A DNA stretch of 29,981 bases from an uncultured Prevotella sp. GTDB lineage: Bacteria; Bacteroidota; Bacteroidia; Bacteroidales; Bacteroidaceae. The notes beneath the pieces are model-generated. The model was given only the letters and a program-made list of their open reading frames with translations, did no database searches and was not told the DNA's origin. The position numbers were made by a program, and so were the translations under genes. The stretch lies in contig USJX01000033.1 of the NCBI GenBank assembly GCA_900555035.1, positions 1 through 29,981 of the forward strand. The letters are read 5' to 3'. Numbering within the stretch: the first letter of the stretch is position 1; every line of letters begins with the position of its first letter. Below, piece by piece: positions 1-7,785 of the stretch.

Positions 1-68
1 TAATATAAGTTATTGATTTACAGACGATTAAATATTAATTTAACGCAGTATTAATATATAAATATTGA

Positions 69-998
69 ATGAAAACAAAGATCATCACATACCTTCTCCT
101 ATTGCTCTCTTTGCCTGTGCAGTTACATGCACAGACAAAGAGAGCTTTGGTTATTGGGTTAGGAGAACAGCAAGATAAGGCTTGGAATAAAATCAATGGC
201 GACAAGGATGTGCCACTTATGCAAGGAATGTTGAAAAGCGCAGGATTCAAGTCGGTAACGACATTGGTGAATCGACAGGCAACAAAGGCTGGTATCATTG
301 GGGCATTCAAGAAGATGACAACATCTTGTAAGCAAGGAGATGTGGTGTATATCCATTACTCTGGGCATGGACAGCAGATGACGGATGTACATAACGACGA
401 GAAAGACGGACTGGATGAGTGCTGGATTCCGTATGATGCCTACAGAAAGGCTAGCAAGACATATCATGGCAAGAAACATCTGACGGACGATGAACTGAAT
501 GTTTACCTCAATGCCATCCGTAATAAGATAGGTGCAAAAGGTAAACTGCTTGTGGTGATAGATGCTTGCCATAGCGGTGATGGCACTCGTGGCGATGATG
601 ACGAGGTGGTGCGTGGTGTGGAAGATACATTGGTAGTAGATAGCCTGAATGCTCGTGGTTTATATGAGGCTTTTGAAATGGTAAAATCGCTCTTCATGGG
701 TGACAATGACAAGGAAAAGATCATAAACCATAAAGCTAAGCCTTTGGCAGAACGCTGGATTACCATCAGTGCATGCAGAAGCGACCAAGTAAACTTCGAA
801 ATGAAGAAACCTGCCGTTGGCAAATTGACATACGCCTTGTGGTCTGAACTGAAGAAGAGTGAGAAGATAAGCAATGAAGAGTTTATGAGGCGAATCAGAA
901 AGTTTGTAAACTGCAATACCGGTAGCAGACCGCAACAGCCGGAGATGACAGGTGAAGACATAGGAAAATATAATATAAAAGATATACTGAGTAAATAG
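69..998 (+). CDS. Exported caspase-like cysteine protease (peptidase C14/metacaspase type)
   Basis: Residues 1-22 form a signal peptide ending in LHAQ, so the protease should act in the periplasm or at the cell surface. The rest is one caspase-fold domain: RALVIG (first core strand), HYSGHGQQ with the catalytic His at about residue 100, and VVIDACHSG with the catalytic Cys at 167. Known metacaspases and orthocaspases cut after Arg or Lys and often self-process; the GTRGDDDE loop just after the catalytic Cys is a plausible self-cleavage site (inference). The length of 309 aa fits a single p20-p10 unit with no extra domain. It opens an operon whose next gene, an ECF sigma factor, begins 1 nt after its stop, so the two are probably translationally coupled. 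The 68 bases upstream are AT-rich and show neither TAnnTTTG nor GGTTACTT, so the promoter may lie outside the window. Confidence 0.88.
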   Translation: MKTKIITYLLLLLSLPVQLHAQTKRALVIGLGEQQDKAWNKINGDKDVPLMQGMLKSAGFKSVTTLVNRQATKAGIIGAFKKMTTSCKQGDVVYIHYSGHGQQMTDVHNDEKDGLDECWIPYDAYRKASKTYHGKKHLTDDELNVYLNAIRNKIGAKGKLLVVIDACHSGDGTRGDDDEVVRGVEDTLVVDSLNARGLYEAFEMVKSLFMGDNDKEKIINHKAKPLAERWITISACRSDQVNFEMKKPAVGKLTYALWSELKKSEKISNEEFMRRIRKFVNCNTGSRPQQPEMTGEDIGKYNIKDILSK

Positions 999-999
999 A

Positions 1000-1662
1000 A
1001 TGGCAAAGACAATACAAATGCGTGCATTGCAACAGGAGAAAGAAGCCCGACTTGTTGCCGGAATGTACGATAAAAACAGGAAGATACAGTCGGAACTGTA
1101 TGCTTATTGCTCACAATATTTCTGGGCAAACTATCGTGGCGTATTCTTCGCTGATGAGCAAGCTGCCACGGAGATATTCCAAAACACATTCATTGCGATG
1201 TGGGAAAATATTGAACGCAGAAAGATTTATGTGAGCGAAGGTAGGGTGATGGGCAGGAACAACGAACCGCTGAGCGGCAGTATCCTTACCTATTTTATGG
1301 GTATTGCTCGCATTAAGTATCTGGAATGGGGAAGAGAGAATCCTTCATATGCTGACCCTGAAACGGAAATGGGACGAAAAATCAAGGAAGAAGGATTTGA
1401 TGCGCAGCAGTACATCAATATGCTGTATGACTCGGAAGACAATAAGATGCTCGACATCATAGCTGATGTTATATCGCACATGTCGGAGCGATGCAGAGAG
1501 ATATTGAGCAAGTTCTACTATGAGGAGAAGGACTTGGACACAATTCTGTTGGAAATACCAACGATAGACTCCAAAAACGCCCTCAAAACGAAGAAGCACA
1601 AGTGCATGGAGTCGTTGCGTACTTCGGCAAAAAACATTTATTACAAATATTTGAATTCATAA
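1000..1662 (+). CDS. ECF-type RNA polymerase sigma factor
   Basis: The N-terminal half carries a sigma-70 region 2 core (ADEQAATEIFQNTFIAMWENI, then YFMGIARIKYLEW). A short insertion of about 20 residues (IYVSEGRVMGRNNEPLSG) lies between these parts. The C-terminal third has a region 4 helix-turn-helix pattern (MSERCREILSKFYYEE, then a recognition-helix-like segment SKNALKTKKHKCMESLR). At 220 aa with only regions 2 and 4 it fits the ECF group. It starts 1 nt after the caspase-like gene, and its stop lies 7 nt before the anti-sigma-like gene, so all are one transcript. I infer that it reads the GGTTACTT-N14-TCATAAA promoters at 4980, 5540, 7703 and 9916, because no housekeeping-type promoter is seen there and no other sigma gene is near. 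That link is not shown by the sequence alone. Confidence 0.85.
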   Translation: MAKTIQMRALQQEKEARLVAGMYDKNRKIQSELYAYCSQYFWANYRGVFFADEQAATEIFQNTFIAMWENIERRKIYVSEGRVMGRNNEPLSGSILTYFMGIARIKYLEWGRENPSYADPETEMGRKIKEEGFDAQQYINMLYDSEDNKMLDIIADVISHMSERCREILSKFYYEEKDLDTILLEIPTIDSKNALKTKKHKCMESLRTSAKNIYYKYLNS

Positions 1663-1669
1663 ATGCAAT

Positions 1670-2182
1670 ATGGGTATGGACAATAATTTTCAAGATAGAA
1701 TAGACGAATACCTGCTTCATGGTGACACCATGTCGGAGGAAGCCAAGGCTCAATTTCTGAAAGAGATAGAAGAGAATTCTGAGAAAAAGAAGCAGTATGA
1801 GTTTACGAAGAACGTAAAGGAGGCTTTGAAAAGCCGTGGTGATAAACTGAAAGCCATGGCTGAATTCCAGAAGGAAAATGAGACACAGGATGAAAAGCGA
1901 ATGAGGGCTTGTTCATGTCCTTGTCCTGAGTATAAGGAAGCTGAAGATGTAAAAATAGTAGGACATAAGTCTAACTTCAGAAAGAAACTGGTATGGTTCT
2001 CTGGTATTGCTGCCGTATTGGTTATTGGCTTCTTTGCCATCAATCCGCTGTTTATAGAAAAAAACTCCCCTACAGACAATGTGCGTGGCGGTGAAAATGA
2101 TGTCTTTGACATGACTGTGCCAACTGATAGCATTGCTAATGATTCAATATCAAAAGATACCGTTACGTTACTACATGAATGA
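1670..2182 (+). CDS. Single-pass membrane protein, probable anti-sigma factor
   Basis: The protein is 170 aa with a charged, helical cytoplasmic part (1-105), one transmembrane segment at about 107-129 (LVWFSGIAAVLVIGFFAI) and a short acidic periplasmic tail (130-170). The N-terminus (IDEYLLHGDTMSEEAKAQFL) resembles the short helical N-termini of many Bacteroidota anti-sigma proteins. Three alternating Cys occur at 81, 83 and 85 (CSCPCP), just before the membrane on the predicted cytoplasmic side; they could bind metal or be redox-active. The only basic residue in the tail is in NVRGG (about 138-141), a possible cut site for an Arg-specific caspase or CHAT protease (inference). A second in-frame ATG at 1676 is an alternative start. 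Position directly after the sigma gene and the topology support an anti-sigma role; no named domain was recognised. Confidence 0.6.
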   Translation: MGMDNNFQDRIDEYLLHGDTMSEEAKAQFLKEIEENSEKKKQYEFTKNVKEALKSRGDKLKAMAEFQKENETQDEKRMRACSCPCPEYKEAEDVKIVGHKSNFRKKLVWFSGIAAVLVIGFFAINPLFIEKNSPTDNVRGGENDVFDMTVPTDSIANDSISKDTVTLLHE

Positions 2183-2195
2183 ATCTGAAGGTAGA

Positions 2196-4973
2196 ATGAA
2201 GAACTATAAACGTTATATAACAATTGTATTTATTTGGCTTTTATCCACCTGTAGTATATGGGCGCAGACAAATCCGTATAGATTTGGAAGCCCTAATTAT
2301 TGGATGGCTCAAGGTTCTTTGGATATTAACGCAGGTAAATTTAATCTTGCATACGAACATTTACAAAAAGCCCAAGAGGGGTATCGTAATCTTGGAGATG
2401 TGGAGTTTCAAATACAAGCAACAGAAGCTATGGGAGCTTTGAAGGCAGGATTGGGTGAATGGGAAAAAGCCAACGAACATTATAAAGATGCTTTGCAAAT
2501 AGCAACAGAAGCCAACGAGGATTTCTTTCAATCCAAAATTATGGTTGACTTACTAGCCCTATATCGAACAGTAGGCGACATAATTGGGTATAATCAGTAT
2601 TTGAAAGCATTGGACTCTCTGTATCATGTATCCAATTCTGCCAAACTGAAGACCATATATCATTTATATTGGTCAAATGAGTATTTGGCACGAAAGGAGT
2701 TTGCTATGGTTGAGACGCAATTGCAGCAATGTTGGGATGTGATGCAGGATTTGTCTTTTTCTGACAGAGAACAGGCAAAGTTCAATTACTATAGTTGTAT
2801 GATGAATTTGAAACAACAACAAAAGCAATACAAAACTGCTATCAGATTTGCTAAGAATTATATAGATCAAACTAAAAAAATGAACGGCAGGAATAGTGAC
2901 CAGCAGTACCAGGCATACAGTAATTTATGTACACTCTATGCCTTAGACAAGGATAGTACGAAAGCCTTTGCTTGTCTGGATAGTTTGGAACGTGGTGTCG
3001 GTCATTCCTATCAAGACAAGGAAGTGATAGCTAACTTTTACAATATAAAAGGCAGTTGTTATGCCAATTTTGAGAAATACGAAAAAGCAATAGAGTATTT
3101 TGATAAAGCATTGAATACTCTCGCTGATAAAAGAACTGAAGATTCACCATCAAAATTCAGAAGTTTACAGAATAAGTCTGAAGCCTATTTCGTGCTTAAA
3201 CGTTATGATGATGCTTTTGCAACGTATAGTGAATATGTAGAGGCTTGCAAGAATAAATTTGGAGATACGTCAGGTTCTTATTATCAGACAGTGTTCACAT
3301 TAGCCAATATTGAAGGAGCTCGTGGGAATGCAAACGAGGCAGACAGCCTGTTTCGTATTTCTATGAATCAATTACTTTATAGTATGAAACAACTTTGGCG
3401 ATATTCGACTCCGACACAAAGAGAACAGTTCTGGATGGAAACGCTGAATAACCTTAGTGGTATGGCCACATTTTCCATAAAATGCGGAAATCTCAATAGT
3501 GAATTAACTGAAATTTGTTATAATGCTTTATTGTTCTCAAAGTCCTTGCTGCTTGAAACAGAAAAATCGGTAGTTGATATTATCCGCAATGAAGGAACTG
3601 ATGATGACATTGCCAATTATCGTAATCTCTTGGCTATAAACAATAGACTTCTTGCATTGAGAAGCAACTATGAATACAATAAGCTTGAAATAGATAGCTT
3701 GACGATTCGCCAAAGAGAGTTGGAACAACGGCTTAGCTACAAATGCCAAAGTTACAACGAATATGAGACATATCTTGACATAAACTATGAAAAGGTTAGG
3801 AATTGTCTGGCTGATAATGAAGTTGTGATAGACTTTTCTGATTATCAAACAGAAGATTCCGTCCGCCAATATGTAGCATATATATATGACAAGAGTAAGA
3901 GACATCCGCTTTTAGTAAAGTGTTTCGACCAGCAGCAACTTGATTCCCTTTTAGATGGTATGCAAAGTTTTACACTCTACAATTATGAGCAATTGCAGGA
4001 TGGGGCTTTTAATTTAATTTGGAAATCAATCGGAGCAAATATTACAGAAGGAAGTACTGTGTATTATATTCCATCAGGCATTATGCATAGCATAGCATTG
4101 GAAGCTCTTCCTCTTTCTGATGGAACGACATTAGGGCAGCATTATGATTTTGTAAGATTGACTTCTGCAAGAGAAATTGTGAAAGCTCATCATTCTAGTA
4201 AAAACAATAGAACTGCTACGCTTTATGGAGGATTGCAATATAGTTTGGCTCCACAAAAGATGGAAGAAGAAAGTAAGGCGTATGAAAAATCTGATTTGGC
4301 AGCGCTGGTGCGTTCTGAGTATGGAAAGTCCGGCTTTAAGGATTTGCGCAATACGAAAGATGAAGTTAAGAAGATAGAAAAAACATTGGAGGACAATGGG
4401 TTTGCTGTAAAAGTCTATTCCGGTTCTAAGGGAAATGCAGAGTCTTTTGTGGCTTTAAGTGGTAAATCCTCATCCATAGTACATATAGCTACACATGGCT
4501 TCTATTATACTCCTGATGAGGCAAAAGACAACGATTATCTTAGTGGTTATACCGATGCAATGTCTTTATCTGGATTAGTGTTTGCAGGAGGCAATGCAGC
4601 CTGGTTAGGCAAGAAGTATTCTGATGGCGTACTTGGTGGTGTGTTGACAGCTAAAGATATAGCAAATCTTGATTTCAAGGGAACAGAATTAATGGTTCTT
4701 TCAGCATGTAAGACCGGACAAGGTAAAGTGACAGCAGAAGGAGTGTTTGGTTTGCAGCGTGCCTTCAAAAAAGCTGGTGTTGGTACCATCATCATGTCGC
4801 TATGGAATGTAGATGACAAAGTTACTTCTGAATTTATGACTACATTCTATGAATGCCTTGCCGACAAGAACAATGCCTGGAACAAACGCAAGGCATTTGA
4901 ACAAGCTAAGGAAATCATCCGCAAAAAATATCCTGATCCATTCCGTTGGGCTGCATTTGTCATGTTGGACTAA
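2196..4973 (+). CDS. Exported TPR-CHAT domain protease
   Basis: I place the start at ATG 2196 (925 aa) because it gives a clean signal peptide (MKNYKRYITIVFIWLLSTCSIWAQ) and follows a GAAGGTAG ribosome-binding-like stretch. The upstream ATG at 2175 overlaps the previous stop and adds only MNESEGR. Residues about 30-420 are tetratricopeptide-like helical repeats (for example YEKAIEYFDKALNTL), followed by a coiled linker. A C-terminal CHAT protease domain occupies about 640-925. The catalytic pair is visible: His 767 in IATHGFYY and Cys 838 in LSACKTGQG, followed by GVFGLQRAFKKAG and SLWNVDDKVT, all typical of CHAT. The protein is exported, unlike the cytoplasmic TPR-CHAT protease Csx29 of type III-E CRISPR systems. 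In this operon it is probably a second protease or sensor acting on the anti-sigma tail or the caspase (inference). Confidence 0.88.
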   Translation: MKNYKRYITIVFIWLLSTCSIWAQTNPYRFGSPNYWMAQGSLDINAGKFNLAYEHLQKAQEGYRNLGDVEFQIQATEAMGALKAGLGEWEKANEHYKDALQIATEANEDFFQSKIMVDLLALYRTVGDIIGYNQYLKALDSLYHVSNSAKLKTIYHLYWSNEYLARKEFAMVETQLQQCWDVMQDLSFSDREQAKFNYYSCMMNLKQQQKQYKTAIRFAKNYIDQTKKMNGRNSDQQYQAYSNLCTLYALDKDSTKAFACLDSLERGVGHSYQDKEVIANFYNIKGSCYANFEKYEKAIEYFDKALNTLADKRTEDSPSKFRSLQNKSEAYFVLKRYDDAFATYSEYVEACKNKFGDTSGSYYQTVFTLANIEGARGNANEADSLFRISMNQLLYSMKQLWRYSTPTQREQFWMETLNNLSGMATFSIKCGNLNSELTEICYNALLFSKSLLLETEKSVVDIIRNEGTDDDIANYRNLLAINNRLLALRSNYEYNKLEIDSLTIRQRELEQRLSYKCQSYNEYETYLDINYEKVRNCLADNEVVIDFSDYQTEDSVRQYVAYIYDKSKRHPLLVKCFDQQQLDSLLDGMQSFTLYNYEQLQDGAFNLIWKSIGANITEGSTVYYIPSGIMHSIALEALPLSDGTTLGQHYDFVRLTSAREIVKAHHSSKNNRTATLYGGLQYSLAPQKMEEESKAYEKSDLAALVRSEYGKSGFKDLRNTKDEVKKIEKTLEDNGFAVKVYSGSKGNAESFVALSGKSSSIVHIATHGFYYTPDEAKDNDYLSGYTDAMSLSGLVFAGGNAAWLGKKYSDGVLGGVLTAKDIANLDFKGTELMVLSACKTGQGKVTAEGVFGLQRAFKKAGVGTIIMSLWNVDDKVTSEFMTTFYECLADKNNAWNKRKAFEQAKEIIRKKYPDPFRWAAFVMLD

Positions 4974-4979
4974 TGAAAT

Positions 4980-5008
4980 GGTTACTTTTCTCCCTCTCTT
5001 ATCATAAA
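4980..5008 (+). promoter_or_regulatory. Candidate ECF-sigma promoter, copy 1
   Basis: GGTTACTT (4980-4987), then 14 nt, then TCATAAA (5002-5008). It begins 6 nt after the stop of the TPR-CHAT gene and lies just upstream of ATG 5033. The sequence around it is unlike the 90-bp repeat copies, so the two boxes and their spacing are shared without flanking homology. That is the best evidence that the boxes themselves are under selection. Confidence 0.6.
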
Positions 5009-5032
5009 TAGTTAAATTAAACTATAGTGATT

Positions 5033-5416
5033 ATGAGACAGGAAGAAATAGTAAACGAGATTCGCCGAATGTGCGGTCAAACGATACAAATGCCTTCTTT
5101 TGGTTGGCATTTTAAGTATAATGGACAAGTGTATTTCTATGTAGTAGGCAAAGATGAAAGTATGATACGCTTCTGTATTCCTTTTGTTGCTGGACTTTCT
5201 TTGCTAGGTAAGGAGTTGCTAAAGGATGCGGTGGACGATACAAACAGGAATGTAAAATTCATCAAGGCTCTGTTGTCTGAAAGCAAAGATGCAAAAGTAT
5301 CCCTGGACTATGACCATAAGATTACAGAAAATGAATCTGCCCAAAATATAGTTCCGCATATCATCACGGCTTTGGATTTTGCAGCAAGATATTTGGTGGC
5401 GAAAACGAAAGGGTAA
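5033..5416 (+). CDS. Small cytoplasmic protein, YbjN / type III chaperone-like fold
   Basis: The protein is 127 aa with no signal peptide. ATG 5033 is chosen over the GTG at 5027, which would add only two residues. The order of a helix, a beta region (FGWHFKYNGQVYFYVVG), a helix, a strand pair (KVSLDYDHKI) and a final helix (IVPHIITALDFAARYLV) resembles YbjN-like or secretion-chaperone-like proteins. This is a fold-level guess, not a clear family match. It is the first gene behind the candidate ECF promoter at 4980 and is followed by a strong terminator, so it appears monocistronic. The N-terminal part of the larger protein at 6208 shows a similar pattern. Confidence 0.6.
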   Translation: MRQEEIVNEIRRMCGQTIQMPSFGWHFKYNGQVYFYVVGKDESMIRFCIPFVAGLSLLGKELLKDAVDDTNRNVKFIKALLSESKDAKVSLDYDHKITENESAQNIVPHIITALDFAARYLVAKTKG

Positions 5417-5446
5417 TCGTTTCTTAGAAAAGACTAAGCTGTAAGG

Positions 5447-5489
5447 AGCAGAAGACTATGTATTTCGAGCACATGGTCTTCTGCTTTTT
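5447..5489 (+). terminator. Rho-independent terminator
   Basis: AGCAGAAGACTATGT (5447-5461) pairs with ACATGGTCTTCTGCT (5471-5485) over 15 bp with one wobble, followed by a T run. A closely related hairpin occurs at 7612-7655, so terminator and downstream promoter appear to have been copied together. Confidence 0.85.
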
Positions 5490-5539
5490 GTCTTTCTATA
5501 CTGAAAATATCGAAAAATAAATATTTTCTGATAGCAAAG

Positions 5540-5568
5540 GGTTACTTCTATACTCTATATCTCATAAA
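5540..5568 (+). promoter_or_regulatory. Candidate ECF-sigma promoter, copy 2
   Basis: GGTTACTT (5540-5547), 14 nt, TCATAAA (5562-5568). It lies in repeat copy A and drives the gene at 5623. A start about 7 nt after the second box would give a leader of roughly 48 nt. Confidence 0.65.
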
Positions 5569-5590
5569 CAGACAAATAACAAATTTAGAA

Positions 5591-5613
5591 GTTGCGCCCG
5601 ACACGGATTAGGG
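5591..5613 (+). promoter_or_regulatory. Conserved leader element before the start codon, copy 1
   Basis: The element reads GTTG then CGCCCGACACGG then ATTAGGG, ending 9 nt before ATG 5623. The same element ends 9 nt before ATG 7786, 9 nt before ATG 9999 and 8 nt before ATG 10656. The fixed distance points to translation or mRNA control, but recent duplication alone could also explain it. The few differences between copies do not covary as an RNA stem would. Confidence 0.5.
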
Positions 5614-5622
5614 AATCTTAAT

Positions 5623-6183
5623 ATGAGAGAATTTTTATCGCCACATAATGTTCCTTTCTATTGGGAAGATAGGTTAAAAGAGGAAGATGGGTACACTCTA
5701 TATGTTAGTGATTGCTTTTGGATGTTGGCAACGAAAGATTTTTATGAATTTTACTACAACCCGATTCATACAATGGGAAAGATTCGTGTAAGTCAAATGC
5801 CACAAATAGTGATAGAACGCATTAAGTTCTGCTCTGCTATACTCCACAAAGAGGATATTAAATTTGAACGCACTAAAGCAACATTGATGAAATCACCAGT
5901 GGGCTTTTATAAAATAGAGCGTGATATGCGTATTGGCAACTGGTTTCATGTACAAGGTCAAAACTATGCAACATGGAAAGGATATTTCATCTGCGATGAT
6001 ATGTATATGCCAAACTTGGAAAGGTCATGTCCAATTAAAAGCATTGATGGTGCCTTGGTGTTTGATATGATACGAATGGGGTGTCAATCAAGAACTGCTC
6101 ATTACATTAAAAGCGTATTTGACCTAAAAGTTTTTAGTAATGTAAGGACAACTGGAATACAGTTGTTGGAAATAACTGATTAG
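5623..6183 (+). CDS. Hypothetical protein, 186 aa
   Basis: I do not recognise this family. The protein is soluble, rich in aromatic residues (YYNPIHTMGK, GNWFHVQGQNYATWKGYF) and has no signal peptide, transmembrane segment or obvious catalytic motif. The start at 5623 is fixed by the conserved leader element 9 nt upstream. It is the first gene of a two-gene unit with the protein at 6208, 24 nt downstream, under the candidate ECF promoter at 5540. Base composition is AT-rich like the rest of the array. Confidence 0.7.
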   Translation: MREFLSPHNVPFYWEDRLKEEDGYTLYVSDCFWMLATKDFYEFYYNPIHTMGKIRVSQMPQIVIERIKFCSAILHKEDIKFERTKATLMKSPVGFYKIERDMRIGNWFHVQGQNYATWKGYFICDDMYMPNLERSCPIKSIDGALVFDMIRMGCQSRTAHYIKSVFDLKVFSNVRTTGIQLLEITD

Positions 6184-6207
6184 ATAGCAAAAAACAACCA
6201 AAGAATT

Positions 6208-7578
6208 ATGGGATTATTCGATTTTTTCAAAAATAAAGGTAAAGGAACCCAAAAGAAACTTACTCTTGAAGAATGTATCGTAAAGATGTTTTCTTCGGCA
6301 GGTATAGTACCCAATCAAGAGGGAAATAAGTTTGCTACTGTAGTAGAAGGCAAACATTGTGTGTTCAATGTTGCATTAACCAATATGGGCGGGAATAGAC
6401 TACTTGTATATGTTCCTTTCCCTATACCTGTAGATGCTAATGTAGCATTTGCTGCTAACTACGAGGTTAAAAGAATTGGTAAAGAAGCTGCTGGTGTTTT
6501 GCCTGAGGCACAGGTATATTTGTCAGAAAAAGAAGACGGTTATAATATTATTGTGGCCACAGTGAAAGAATTTGAAGAGTTGTCAGACAACACTTCAGAT
6601 GAGATTCGAAACTTAATGATTCGTTCGGTCGATATTCTCGATGACAAAAACTTCGAATCGTTGGCTGCCGCTATATTCGGATATGAGTCATACGAAGAAG
6701 CAAAGATGAATATGCACGCAAAATCTACAGGTGGAAATAATGTGTCAATCAAACTGAAAGATGGATATAACGAAGTTTTAGGTGATGCCCCCAACCTAAG
6801 TAACTCACGATTTGCTGGACGGCTTATGGCCTGTGCGATGAGCATTATTGCCAAGAAAGGTAATGATGAAATATTGGAGCAAGCAACCGAAGCGATTCAA
6901 AAATCTTTTGACAGTTACATTCAAATTGCTTATGATATTGCGAATGAAGAAGAACGTGATTTGATAAGAAAACTCCGATATCTTGCTAAGGCTAAGAATA
7001 AAGATGATACAGATGAAAATGATTTTGTACAAGGTAAGACGGAGGGGCTTGTTATCTGCAATGATAATCCATGGGATTTGGTGTATGAAGAGGGAAAGTC
7101 CAATAATATGGATATGTCAGAAGAGAAAAAACTATATAGGGAATTATGTTTATCACAATATCAAGGTCTACCACTTGTACAAAATGATTTGGGGGAAGAT
7201 ATGGTATTAGTGACTCAGGTGATTGGGCGGTATTGGAAACCACGTTACTTGATGGACAAAGAGGCAAGATGCGCATACGAGTTCATGTCTATTGATGAGG
7301 TGCTGCAAATCGTGACAGATGAAGATATTGACTGGGATAGTCTGAAAGGGCTTCCACAAGATGCTTTTGAAAGAGCAAAAGCGCATTCATTTCATTTCCC
7401 TGGTCATGTATATCAATATAAAAATGGCGTGGCAGAGGTGGAATGGCAGCTTAACCCTGATGGTATGTACTATCGTGATGAAGATGGATTCGGTATGACA
7501 GATGATGAAGAAATCAATCTTTATGGAGCTATTGACAGAAAAGCTAAGGTTGTAAAGAAGTTCACTTTGAAAAGATAA
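6208..7578 (+). CDS. Hypothetical 456-aa protein with YbjN-like N-terminus
   Basis: The start MGLFDFFKNKGKG is a short amphipathic, basic N-terminus common in peripheral membrane proteins. Residues about 20-130 (LEECIVKMFSSAGIVPNQEGNKF, then LLVYVPFPIPVDANVAFAAN) have the helix-strand pattern of YbjN or secretion-chaperone-like domains. The middle is helical and charged. The last 160 residues (ELCLSQYQGLPLVQNDLGEDM onward) form a separate acidic domain I cannot name. There is no signal peptide. It lies 24 nt after the 186-aa protein and ends at the terminator near 7612. Two YbjN-like proteins under the same type of promoter suggest a shared role, but none can be assigned. Confidence 0.65.
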   Translation: MGLFDFFKNKGKGTQKKLTLEECIVKMFSSAGIVPNQEGNKFATVVEGKHCVFNVALTNMGGNRLLVYVPFPIPVDANVAFAANYEVKRIGKEAAGVLPEAQVYLSEKEDGYNIIVATVKEFEELSDNTSDEIRNLMIRSVDILDDKNFESLAAAIFGYESYEEAKMNMHAKSTGGNNVSIKLKDGYNEVLGDAPNLSNSRFAGRLMACAMSIIAKKGNDEILEQATEAIQKSFDSYIQIAYDIANEEERDLIRKLRYLAKAKNKDDTDENDFVQGKTEGLVICNDNPWDLVYEEGKSNNMDMSEEKKLYRELCLSQYQGLPLVQNDLGEDMVLVTQVIGRYWKPRYLMDKEARCAYEFMSIDEVLQIVTDEDIDWDSLKGLPQDAFERAKAHSFHFPGHVYQYKNGVAEVEWQLNPDGMYYRDEDGFGMTDDEEINLYGAIDRKAKVVKKFTLKR

Positions 7579-7611
7579 TCAATCAGAAGGATTATTCTTA
7601 AAGTATAAAAG

Positions 7612-7655
7612 AGCAGAAGGCATGTAGTTTGTATCCCATGGTCTTCTGCTTTTTG
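7612..7655 (+). terminator. Rho-independent terminator
   Basis: AGCAGAAGGCATG on the left pairs with CCATGGTCTTCTGCT, with one bulge, followed by TTTTTG. It is a diverged copy of the hairpin at 5447-5489, at the same place relative to the 90-bp repeat. Confidence 0.82.
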
Positions 7656-7702
7656 TTTTCCAATGCAGAAAATCACAAAATAAATATTTTCTGATAGTAA
7701 AT

Positions 7703-7731
7703 GGTTACTTCGGTACTCTATATCTCATAAA
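7703..7731 (+). promoter_or_regulatory. Candidate ECF-sigma promoter, copy 3
   Basis: GGTTACTT (7703-7710), 14 nt, TCATAAA (7725-7731). The spacer starts CGG where copy 2 has CTA, while both boxes are unchanged. Confidence 0.65.
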
Positions 7732-7753
7732 CAGACAAATAACAAACTTAGAA

Positions 7754-7776
7754 GTTGTGCCCGACACGGATTAGGG
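7754..7776 (+). promoter_or_regulatory. Conserved leader element before the start codon, copy 2
   Basis: GTTGTGCCCGACACGG followed by ATTAGGG, ending 9 nt before ATG 7786. Confidence 0.5.
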
Positions 7777-7785
7777 TATTGAGAT

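Larger units (their letters stand above)
5524..5613 (+). repeat. 90-bp intergenic repeat, copy A
   Basis: This is one of three copies of exactly 90 bp (5524-5613, 7687-7776, 9900-9989) that align without gaps. By eye, copy A differs from copy B at 6 positions and copy B from copy C at 2. Each begins TTTTCTGATAG, holds the candidate ECF promoter, continues ACAGACAAATAACAAA and ends with a GTTG-GCCCGACACGG-ATTAGGG element. Each ends 9 nt before the next ATG. Confidence 0.93.
7687..7776 (+). repeat. 90-bp intergenic repeat, copy B
   Basis: Gap-free copy of the repeat at 5524 and 9900. Homology with copy A extends further left through the terminator, giving about 175 bp of related intergenic sequence; copy C lacks the terminator part. 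Confidence 0.93.

Noticed and set aside
69..4973. Type III-E CRISPR (Craspase) locus
   Set aside because: TPR-CHAT and a sigma factor are present, but there is no effector nuclease, no repeat array and the proteases carry signal peptides.
5591..5613. Riboswitch or structured RNA in the conserved leader
   Set aside because: A GTG/CAC mini-stem around CCCGA is possible, but substitutions between copies break it rather than compensate, and the element is too short for a known riboswitch.
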